64,000 nt of DNA from Capsaspora owczarzaki ATCC 30864. Lineage: Eukaryota; Opisthokonta; Filasterea. The stretch is from assembly GCF_000151315.2 (NCBI RefSeq), contig NW_011887301.1:1-64000 (forward strand), given 5' to 3'. The notes beneath the pieces are model-generated. The model was not told where the DNA came from. It made no database searches and saw only the letters and a list, made by a program, of their open reading frames with translations. Positions 1 through 10,756 of this stretch are shown here, piece after piece. The first letter of the stretch is position 1; the number at the start of each line of letters is the position of its first letter. Made by a program: the position numbers and the translations under genes.

Positions 1-469
1 CATGTAATGCTTTGTGAAAATTGGGCAAAAAATCCGCTCTTTTTCTGTTTTTTTGAGTTTCATTTTTGTCTGTTCTCGCTTCGAATCTTAACTCCCAGCC
101 CGCTGCTTCACTTCTAAAATGTGTCTGGTACACCGTACCATGAATGAACATTCCGCGGGCGAGACGGAAAGCAACACAGGTCCCAGGGAGGGCGAAAAAG
201 TGAAAAAAAGAGGGGGGGTCGAAATTTAATGATCGGGATAGTAGATCTAAAGGTTGGAGAAGAACAAAAACACCCGCATTAGGAAAGCACGCGCAAAATG
301 CCTCAATGGTAGAACTTTCAAAACAACGCACCAGGTGCTTTAGCCCACGCTTGTTCCAGTTTTTGCTGAAGGGTCCGCTCGGTTTTTTCTTCATTGCTTT
401 GCGCTGCTTGGTTGAGCCCTGGAGAAGGTACACAAAAAAAAGCCATACCGCTCAATAATCAGTGCAAAT

Positions 470-512
<43 letters not shown>

Positions 513-1016
513 TCAGTTCTTACCTGAGTTTGGCATTGCGACATTTGCTTGCCCTTGCGTCACGGCCGTCAGGGAACGCTGTGCATTCTTCATTGCAGTC
601 AGCTGCTGTGAAGCGCCGTGGGATGCGTTGTCGACAACTTGTTGATTCTATTAACCAAACGGCAAAGTTTAGAATTCGGGCGCGAAAGTGGGCAACACTT
701 TGCCATCGTCACAGGCTGTCAACGCACAACATGACTGCGGTGGAAAATCTCAAGTACACATTCACGCAATCGCGTTAGAGAGCAGAACGGGCGTCAACAA
801 AGGCAGGCAAAAAGCCACGGGCGGGAACTGCCGAGACACAAAATCTGACTAAATTTGGAACATCAACAGCAAGCCGCTTACGTTCGCTCTGGCTCGTTTC
901 GTCGACTGGCTAGCGTCAACATCGTCGAAGGAAGCTGCGGACGCGGTACGCGCGTTCGGCTTCGGATCGGCGGCTGATGCGGGTAGATCCATTTGTGAGT
1001 TCGGTTTGGACGACAT
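1..1016 (-). CDS. Unrecognised protein, partial at 3' end
   Basis: I do not recognise this gene. ATG at 1014-1016 opens exon 882-1016, followed by exons 524-647 and 332-418. Donors are GTAAGC, GTAAGA and GTGCGT, acceptors TTAATAG and CTCCAG, and the phases (0, 1, 1) agree. The predicted protein begins MSSKPNSQMDLPASAADPKP and is polar, Ala/Ser/Gln rich and probably disordered. The third exon is strongly charged and helical (Glu, Lys, Gln; a motif like EEKTERTLQQKLEQAW), suggesting a short coiled coil. A possible fourth exon starts at 246 after CTTTAG and stays open to the window edge, but its pyrimidine-rich composition makes it doubtful. The second intron holds a (CA)n tract. The 3' end is unknown. 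Confidence 0.5.
472..506. repeat. (AC)n microsatellite in an intron
   Basis: About 17 AC dinucleotide units lie in the intron between the second and third exons of the first minus-strand gene. On the coding strand they read (GT)n, just downstream of the GTAAGA donor. Confidence 0.9.
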
Positions 1017-1516
1017 CACAAACAGGATAGAGACTGAGCCGAGACGCGACGCTTTAGGAAGATGGAATAATTGTAGTTTCCATCGAATCGAAAGCAACGG
1101 GGGTTGTTGTAGCGAATGGAAGTCAGCAATGTAGATTCATTGATCCGTCCGTCCACCGCGCTCAGCCGGGCACTTGTAGATCGGCATGGGGAAGAACAAG
1201 TCATTCACGTCTGAACTTGAGGTTCACATCGTTACTCATTCAACGACGCCTCCTTGTTGCGATTGAGCTGTGGACTACCCAACTTCATCTGAATCACACA
1301 AACGCGTGAGCTGGCCGTATCAACCGGAGAACGCTCTGCGTCGAAATTCTAGCAACCACAAGTACGTTTTTTGTTGTGTTTTTGTCGGCGCAACAGTCCG
1401 AGCAAGCACCTTTTTGTGCTTTCCTTTCGTTGAATTTCGAATGGACGAGCACAAAACCAAACAAAGAATGCAACAGAGTCGCTAGGAGCCTCACAACGAT
1501 TGCACCAAGAGACAAG
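1017..1516. other. Intergenic, no gene seen
   Basis: About 500 bp separate the start of the first minus gene from the stop of the receptor tyrosine kinase. It should hold the upstream gene's promoter and the kinase's 3' UTR. The short open frames on both strands have no splice support or recognisable family features. Confidence 0.6.
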
Positions 1517-4500
1517 TTACAGCATTGCACCAATCTCGCGGATGATCAAACCATCCTCGAAGGTTTTCAAAGCTTTGACGAGCTGGGGAAAACTTGGTCT
1601 CAGTTCCGGGATCGTGCTCCAGCAACTGAGCATCAAGCTAAATAGATCAGCTGAGCAGTTCTCTGGCATGGGGAGCCGACCACCAGTCTCCAGATGAGCC
1701 AGCGCTTCACGGGCCATCCATTTTGCCGTACGGCACTGCGCCGTAACTGCAGCATTCCCCTGCAAGCAAACATCACCACAGATGTGAGAACAATGTGTTG
1801 GCCTGCACCATTGCGATAGAGCCTTCGACTTACATGCCGTCACACCAAACGACCACACATCAGACATGGACGAGAACTTTCGGAAAGTCATTGTCTCCGG
1901 CGCCATCCACTACAAGGGGGACCAACGGAATGAATACATGTACTGTATCAAACTCGCAACCCTTCCAACACAGCCATTCACCCACCTTCAAAGGAAGTTT
2001 GCCTCGTGTTTGCATGCGATAGTAATCGTGCTCGTCGGCCAGCTCGCGAGAAAGTCCAAAGTCGGCAATCTTGACCACCATTCCTTGCCCCACAAGGCAG
2101 TTGCGCGCGGCAAGATCTCGGTGCACAAAGTGCAGCGTGCCCAGATACTCCATGCCGAGTGCAATCTGGCGAATGGCATGCACCTGCTCGCTGTGCGTCC
2201 ACCAAAGCGATTGGGCCTGGGACTTTTGTAGGAGAGTGCGCAAATCGCCATATTGCACAAACTCAAGCAGAACGAGATGGGGCTCGGATTCGAAAAGAGC
2301 CGCAAGTAGGCGCACGACATTCGGATGCACGAACGGGGCCATCAACTTCGCCTCGCCTTCAAAGTCCTTGCGGGATTTCTCGTCCGCATCAGACTTCAGA
2401 GACTTGACTGCAACCAGCACGGTTGGAGACGCTGTAGGTCCGAGCAAGGTTTGGGCTCGTGGGGGCAGAGCGGTAAACAGCACCTGACCCAGTGAGACGT
2501 CGCCAAAGTTACCACTGGCAAGGCGCTTCAAAACGGCCAAGCCTTCACGAACGCGACGAGAATTGCTGCCGGCAACATACACGCCGATATCGTCGTAGAC
2601 CACCACTGAAGAGGGCATGGAAATCGCTTGGTGCGAAGACTGCGGCTGCTTTTGACCGACCCCAGCGGAAGCTGAGCCGTCATCCTCGTTGTGAGATCCA
2701 GTCGAATGGTTCCGATAAGAGACGATCACTTCATCCGCCTCCTGATAGATGGGACCGGCAGAGTTCTTTGGTTTTGGCTGCTTTTGGCCGGCCATGGCAG
2801 ACGCTGAACCGGCGTCGTTGTGAGGTGGAGTGGATTCGGTATGCGGGGAGACTGACATTTCAACAGCCTCCTGGTGGATGGGACCGGCAGAGTCCTTTGG
2901 TCGCATAACCGAACGTTGCGATCGACGACGTCGCATCACGATGAATATCAGTGCAAGTAGCGCAATGACAGTAACACTCACAACAGCAGCAGCGATGGCA
3001 GCTGTTGGAGACGAATCTTGCGTGCCGCCGCTGAGTTGTGCAATGGAAGATGCAACGGACGCAGCAGATGCCGATGCGGTCGATGCAACAGAAGCCGAGA
3101 GCGCCGAAGTGATTGAGACAATTGAAGCGACTGATGCAGATCTGGTTGAGGCAATTGAGGCAAAGGAGGCAGCCGAGGCAGATTGCATCGATGCGACCGC
3201 GGCTACTGAAGTGACTGAGGCGATCGAGTCGGCGCGATCTGGGTTGTAGTCGCAGGTCGACCCGGGGCAGAAGCAAGCGTGGGTGAACGCCATCGTGTAG
3301 GTTGCAAGACAGCCAAGATCTGTACGAAATGACGAGCGGATCACGCCAATCGAGAAGCATGAGTTGACGTGCGAGCAGGCAAACGACACAAACGACAAAT
3401 CGACCTCGACATACCAGCAGGCTTTTGCTCGGTGGCAGCGGTCACAGGCTCGCCCTTGGTATTGGGGTCACAGTTGAAAATAACACGAGTGCATCGGGGA
3501 GAAGCGTCAGTGGACTTGAACTCGACCTGAGACGCAATCAACGTTTAGAAACAACTCTTCAATGACCAGACCCTTCTCCTGCAATAGACGTCGCATACAG
3601 TGTTGGTGTTGTGGCCATCGGTTGTGCTCATGAAGTTGGTGCCGATAACATAGGTGGAGCCACCAGTAGTAGACTGCTGGCAGACCTGTTGGAATAAAAA
3701 CAAAAACCCGTCAACCAAAAATGAAGGTGAGCGCTTTTGCATCCATGAAAGCCATCAATGATGGCATTTTAGAATGATCTGTTTTCGAGATGAAACTGCA
3801 GCGCAGCAGAAGCGAATGGACGATTGTTGGGAGATTGGCGAGGAGAGAGGCGTGGCAACCAGCATGGCGGGGCAGCTCAGTCGCGGGCAACAGGAATCAG
3901 GCATCGGCGATTGCAGCCAGTCAAGACCTCCTTCGCGAGGGCGGTTTAGAGGAGGACTGATGGAAACTCTGAACAAGCCACCATCACCAGCCCATCACCC
4001 CCGGGAAAGCAGCCACATTGCGAGCCGACAGACAGCATTCACGCAAACGAACAAACCACAACTCTGCGGTTCTCTTCTCATTTCGTCGTTCTTGGCTTGT
4101 GTGCGGTTCCTGCGTGCTCTCGGAGTCGCTGCGGGCGGAAAACACGAACGTTGAATGCTTACAAGATCGGTGGCAACACAGGAGCCAATGTTTTTGCCGA
4201 GCCCAGGGCAGAAGTTATAGAGGTAGTTGTAGCCGTCAGGGCCACCAGTCGAGCTCACCCCGGGAATCGACCAAGGCTGCGAGCGGCGGAATTTGGAGAC
4301 GGTGAAGGACGAACCAGCACTAATTCGAGGAGAGCGCGCGAATCGCGAGGAGAGGAGCGAAGCATGGCAACGACAAAACGGATGAGAAAATCGCAGACGA
4401 CAAGCAAACAAACAAACAAAAAAAAAAAAAAATCAGTGCCAGTCACACGATGCCCGAATGCGTGCGACTGCGGAAGAGCGGACAAGGAGGAGACGTACGT

Positions 4501-4638
4501 GGTGGTGTACTTGCAGGCGGTTGAATTCCAGGTGCCTGCGAAGGCCGAGTCGGCGATCGTCAGCACAGCGACGAGGATGAAGACGCTGCATTGGAACAAA
4601 CCACAAAAGAGAAGAGAGCGATGGCATTGATGAGCCAT
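1517..4638 (-). CDS. Receptor tyrosine kinase with MRH-like ectodomain
   Basis: Single-pass receptor kinase of about 716 residues. Exons: 4499-4638, 4163-4319, 3599-3685, 3415-3526, 1986-3319, 1834-1909, then a last exon to TAA at 1517. An alternative ATG cluster lies at 4651-4659. A signal peptide (SVFILVAVLTIADSAFA) is followed by a Cys-rich domain of the MRH/Atg27 type: YNYLYNFCP, VCQQ, RCTRVIFNC, a Glu and a Tyr, and a final THAC, so the Gln/Arg/Glu/Tyr set known to bind mannose in that family is visible. A Ser/Ala stalk leads to a TM helix at about residues 272-294 and an Arg stop-transfer. The kinase has a loop SGNFGDV, VAVK, HRDLAARN (tyrosine-kinase type), DFGLS, a DYYRM activation loop and WMAPE. 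The last exon appears to carry one extra nucleotide relative to the conserved kinase frame; see findings. Confidence 0.85.
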
Positions 4639-4659
4639 CGATGGAGACTCCATCATCAT

Positions 4660-5023
4660 CACCACTATCCGCCCCCACTGTTCTCACTACATGAAGACTG
4701 GAGAAGCGTGAAATGAAACCAAATCAAACTCGGAAAATCTGCGAAATGCACGCCAAGTTCATCATCATCATCATGGCGCACCTTGTCTGCCGATCTAAGA
4801 CCAACCATCTCAGTCTCCCACCTCGTGCTTGCTGGTTTGACATGCTGTACGATTGTGTTGGATAGCTCGGAATTTTCTCCTTGTTCAGGCTGACTTCTGA
4901 GCAGCTCAGTCCAAACTGCTTGCTTGCTTGATTCGCAGCAGTAAAGCAGCAGCCACTCAAACCCCCCGCCCTCCCCGAGCTCGCTCTCTCGCTCTCCTTC
5001 TCTCTCACACTCTTACGCGCACG
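4660..5023. promoter_or_regulatory. Divergent promoter, receptor kinase / ferredoxin
   Basis: About 360 bp lie between two divergent start codons. It is T/C-rich before the ferredoxin ATG (repeated CTCGCTCTC blocks at about 4978-5010). No TATA box stands out. The regulatory role is inferred from position only. Confidence 0.4.
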
Positions 5024-6305
<1,282 letters not shown>

Positions 6306-6668
6306 AGTGTTGTATCGTTGCCTCACCCGTTCTACAATGTGTGCGCTGCGTTTTTGTTTTGGTTTTATCGCTTGGTGGGGACAATTTCCTTGCTTGTGTT
6401 AAATTCGAATCGCGCACTGAATGTAGGACGAGTTTATGTTGTGAGAAAGTTCCAACCTTGCACACCGAGTGTACGTCGCGTTTATGTTGTGAGAAACTGA
6501 TGGGTTTGCTGGTGCGAAGCTCAACGACACTTTTTTTGATCCAAACGTCGAGTTTCAATGCACTGCAGTCGTTGCACAACATGACGCGGTAGATTAGAAT
6601 GGTGTTTGATCTACTCAGTCAGTCGTGTTTTATTGTTTATTTATTTTCCGCTGAGGAGTCTGAGCTGC
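6306..6668. promoter_or_regulatory. Ferredoxin 3' flank and vezatin promoter
   Basis: A 363-bp spacer between two plus-strand genes. It contains a 17-bp direct repeat, GTTTATGTTGTGAGAAA, at about 6432-6448 and 6480-6496, spaced 48 bp apart. No gene is supported here. Confidence 0.45.
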
Positions 6669-9396
6669 ATGGCTGAGAGCGGGTTGGCGGACGGCTCGCC
6701 TCTGCACCAGTACTTGTGGTAAGCGCAGCCCTCGCTTCGATCGCTCTCTCTATCGTTGGTTTGTTCATACTATTGTACTTGTATCCGTGTTGTTCTCATG
6801 GTTGATCCGTCCCCCCCCCCCTTTGTTTGGGTTTGACAGCTCCATCGGGTACAGCACAGACGACCTGCTCGTGCTTCCGGGACCGCCGCCAAGCCTTGCC
6901 AGCGCCCTCGCCGAGGCAGACAGTGACACGAGTGGCAGCACTGCACAGTCGGACAGCCGGCCTGCTTGGGCGTGGGTGTGGGCCTGGGCTCCAGGGTGAG
7001 TCGACTCGACGGCCGACCGACTGCGCTCTTCACCCTCTGACAGCATTCTCTGCATATTGTCATCAACATTTCGATGTTGTGTGTAACTCTGTATGTGATA
7101 GGCTGAAACAGTGGGCGCTCGGTCGAGCAAACTGCGAAATTGCTGCAGCTTTGGAGATTGCCGAGGCCGACGCACTCGTTGCTGCAATCGCTCCTCTGGG
7201 TCGCCGAGGTGTCCTATCTGAGACTGACTGCGACTGGATTGTGCGTGTTGGCGGCGACCATGTCATGCGAGCCCTTGCGCACCCGAACAACGGCGTTTCT
7301 CAGGTATTGCAAATTTTGGAAATTGGGTCGCCACCAAGCTCGATACGCTTTGCGCTATCTGGTGCATCTGGCTCTATCTGTGCATCTGGCTCTATCTGTG
7401 ATTCTTGCTTGGTTTGGTGGACGCTTAGATCCAGCAAGCAGTCGACGAACAGCTCGATTGGATCACTGACCGGGTTGCTACAGCTCAGCGACGACTGCGG
7501 CTTCATACAGTGATTGGAGCAGCAGTCGCATCGTGCCTTGCCAGCACGCTCTGTCGGACGGCACTTGGATTTCGCAGCTCCGCCATAGGCGCGATGGGCT
7601 TGGCAACATGGACTGGGCTTGCGTCGTATCGCTTCCACACCCTGTCTGTTCAAGCCTCGCAAGTCCATTCCGTTCGTGCACAACTCGCTGCCAACTGCAG
7701 TCTCACATCTCGCTTTGTCCAGTCGACATCACTACTTCACACAAGGTAGAGCGTTAAACCATTGCCATGTTGTGTGGTTTCGTGCTGAGAATGCCTGCCC
7801 GCGGCTTTGGCTAACCCTCATGTGCGCACGCCTATAGACTTGTCCGTGGCATTCGGCGCGTGCGCGAGCTTGGGATTGTGCAGCGAGGGTACTTTGCGTC
7901 CGTGGCGGCGGAGCTCCCGCCTGCCTTGCAAATTGTCGCTTCCAGCGAGTCGGTGCGCTTTGGAGCGTCGCTTCGAATTGTGCTTTCAACCACAATGCAG
8001 ACTTGCATTCAACATCTCTCTTTGGCGGGAGCTGACTCTCTTCAGTCATTTTCTCTGCCGGAACTCTTAGACCCGCCGCAAGCCTATCTCTTCCGCCCGT
8101 CGCCATCCGCACCGAAGAGTGCCGCTGATTTGACTTCTCTTGACGCCATCACGACCTTGTTACACGTGTTTCTCGAGCATCGGTCTCAGCTGATGCGTCG
8201 CACTGCCATGTTGGCTCTGATCGGAAGCGTTCGCGACACCACCTCAATACAGAGTCTTGGTGTCGCTGTGCCTCGGCTCGTTTCAGAAGAGCAACGGTTG
8301 CAGTTTCGTCGAATATTTCCCTGTGTATTACCAAGAATTCTAGCTGATCTGGTTCCGGAAATGGATGCGTTTGCCGACGCTCTCCAGCGAGTTTTCGATC
8401 CCGGTGGGTGTCATATTGTGGTACTGGCATCTGCAATGCATGTCTGACGACTGACGTGTTATTTCTTTTCATTCGACGTATGGCTTGTATCGACGCTCCG
8501 GGCCTTTTACGTTTTTTTTTTTTTTTGCAATCAAACGCCAGCTCCAATCGCGACATCTCCGAATCCGCCACCGCCCGAGTCTTCGTCGGTCCTGGACGAT
8601 CTGCGGCGAATTATGATTGCAGCAGAGTGTTTGGCAACCCGATGCGCGCTGTTGGAAGAATCGGCGTCTGGGAAAGGTGAGTGAAGTGAACTTTCGACTT
8701 GCCAGTTCTTGTACTCATTTTCTTGCCATTGTTGCGTGCGTTCCTTCGCTTTCTTTCAGACTCTGCCGAAATTTGCAAAACACTCCTTGATAGTGTCGCG
8801 TCTTTGGAACACGACGTCAAAGTTGTGAGCGACAGCATGGCGCGCACCCGTCAATCCCTCCAACCTCCAGAGGATGATGCTACTGCGGCTGACGGGACTG
8901 CTACAGGGTCCGATAAACCAGCATCTCGAGCGGGTAGGGTCTCGTTTTGTCACTTTGCTGTGGTCGCGTTTCAACAGCATCGCGCGTTTTGACTGATTGA
9001 ATGATGCTGCCTAGTCGTCGACTTGTTACCCGACTGTGACCAGCCACCATTGCCTTCAGACGACCCCGACTCGTCATTAGATCGTGTCTACGAGGCTACC
9101 CTGCATTATGCGAACGATGGCGATGCGGAAGGGGAGGTCGAAATGACTCGCGAGCAGTGGCAGGCAGTCCGGGCCGCTCGAGCCGCACACAGACAAGCGC
9201 AGCTCGCCGAGCAGGTATGTGGAACTGGTACTTCATGTAGCCACGCCGGATTGAACTCACGCACGTGGCTGTGTGTGTATGTACCAACCTCCCTTCCCAC
9301 AAATTACAGGCTCGGCAGGCGCAAGAGCAAGAGGAATTGAATCGCATGGTGCGGGAGCTGCAATCGGTTTTACGTGTTCGCCGGCCGATGACTTGA
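6669..9396 (+). CDS. VEZT: Vezatin homologue
   Basis: Vezatin/Inp2-type membrane protein. In animals it links myosin VII and cadherin junctions, and fungal Inp2 is the peroxisomal myosin V receptor. About nine exons, roughly 6669-6718, 6839-7000, 7104-7302, 7430-7746, 7839-8403, 8542-8675, 8760-8935, 9014-9213 and 9310-9396. The N terminus has SPLHQYLCSIGYSTDD, matching vezatin's SPLYQYLQDLGHTDFE. A hydrophobic hairpin follows (TVIGAAVASCLAS; SSAIGAMGLATW), then the hallmark LVRGIRRVRELGIVQRGY, equivalent to vezatin LVRKALRLIQETEVISRG. The C terminus RMVRELQSVLRVRRPMT matches vezatin's RVLQELKSVLGFKA, preceded by an acidic stretch. ATG and stop TGA (9394-9396) are clear; some inner exon edges are approximate. 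Confidence 0.87.
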
Positions 9397-9569
9397 GGTG
9401 CACTGGTGTCTTTTCCTGTTGCGCACACGCGAGTGAAGCTGTCGCGCGTCCGATGTTTGCGCTTCGTTGTGTGAACAATGTCTCGATATTTCATTTCACT
9501 TTGAATGTTCATAGTGATCAACTTGCTTGTCAGTCGTCCTTCCTCCCCTACTTTTTCTTGATATCGACC

Positions 9570-9784
9570 ATGTTCAGTTGTTTGGCGATCGTCGGCAAGA
9601 GTGTAAGAACTGCTCAAATCCTCACATTGAGATTGACCGACCAGTCCGACTGACCATTTCCCCCCCCCTCCCCCGCCGTCCCGCTTCCACTCACTCACAC
9701 ATGCGCATTCACATTCACATGCAGAACGAGCCTTTGTTCCTCAAGTCCTTCCACCGCGCCCAGGACGGCGCAGGAGCGGCTTCC

Positions 9785-9821
<37 letters not shown>

Positions 9822-10644
9822 CTGGCTCTGGCTCTGGAGCGTCTGCAGCAGTCCCAGGCTCGGACTCGGATCTCAAGTACCACTACATTGTGCACACTGC
9901 ACTTGACGTTGTGGAGGAGAAAGGTAACAAGAAAGCAACGCGACTGGAAGAGGTCATCGCTCTGGCTCTGGCTTTGGCTTTGGCTTTGGCTTTGGCTTTG
10001 GCCACCCAGCAAACCCGGCACTGCCACACTGCAGACCAAGATGAGATGAGATTGTGCCATGGGTTGGTGCATCCAACCCCATTCGCGACGGTCGCTTTGT
10101 CAAAGGGCTTTGATGTCAAATGGTCGGTGTTCTCAATCTGCGCTCAGACAACCAACTCACTCTGGGTTCCAATCTTGCATCATAGTGACGACCATCACGA
10201 AAGTCGCATCCGAGCTCTACCTCGGCCTGCTGTACCCTGCAGAAGAGTACAAAGTGTAAGACCACGACAACAGCGCGCGATCGTCCAACCGATGAAATGA
10301 AATTGTGGTGGCTTTGTGTTCTGAGATTTGTTTTTTGGATGCTCGTCACGCTTTTTGCAGATATGGCTACGTTACAAACACTCGCGTCAAACTAATCGCC
10401 GTGTGGGAAGAAGGAAACCCTGCGTTGCGAGAAATGGACGTGCGATCGGTGAGGCTTTGATCTTTGTTTCGCTTAACGTCAAGCAAATTTTACTAACCCC
10501 CCGACTTTCACCCACTCGCAGTTCTTCCGAAGACTCCACGATATTTACGCAGACATGCTGTGCAATCCATTCTATACCCCCGGCGACAAAATCACGGCAG
10601 TTTCGTTTGACAAGCAAGTCGCGGCGTTGAATCAAGCAACCTAA
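9570..10644 (+). CDS. TRAPPC2L: TRAPP complex subunit 2-like protein
   Basis: Longin-fold subunit of the TRAPP tethering complex, a Rab/Ypt1 exchange factor acting at ER-Golgi and Golgi membranes. Exons 9570-9602, 9725-9923, 10186-10255, 10361-10448 and 10522-10644 sum to 170 residues. Diagnostic stretches are [37 protein letters not shown] and CNPFYTPGDKI, nearly residue-for-residue like human TRAPPC2L. An Ala/Gly insert of about 45 residues, encoded by a (GCT)n tract at 9783-9822, sits between the first beta strand and the LKYHY strand, where human TRAPPC2L has only a few residues. It would fall in a loop, so the fold should tolerate it. Confidence 0.95.
9783..9840 (+). repeat. (GCT)n poly-alanine tract in TRAPPC2L
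   Basis: About 13 GCT units, slightly degenerate at the end, encode a poly-Ala/Gly insertion in the TRAPPC2L coding sequence. Confidence 0.85.
9959..10003 (+). repeat. GGCTTT hexamer repeat in an intron
   Basis: About seven tandem copies of a GGCTTT/GGCTCT hexamer within the second intron of TRAPPC2L. Confidence 0.85.
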
Positions 10645-10756
10645 AATATGCTTTTTGTTGATCGGCAGTTTTGATGCACATGTTGAAGCAATTGCAAATT
10701 TGTACAGCAAGATTGTGCAACAAACGAAACCAACAGCCCAAAAACAAGCTGCAACT

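Noticed and set aside
10670-10740. Possible extra TRAPPC2L exon reading FDAHVEAIANLYSKIV after ATCGGCAG
   Set aside because: Resembles the real C terminus (SFDKQVAAL), but no GT donor in the preceding exon would join it in frame, and the protein already ends where human TRAPPC2L does.
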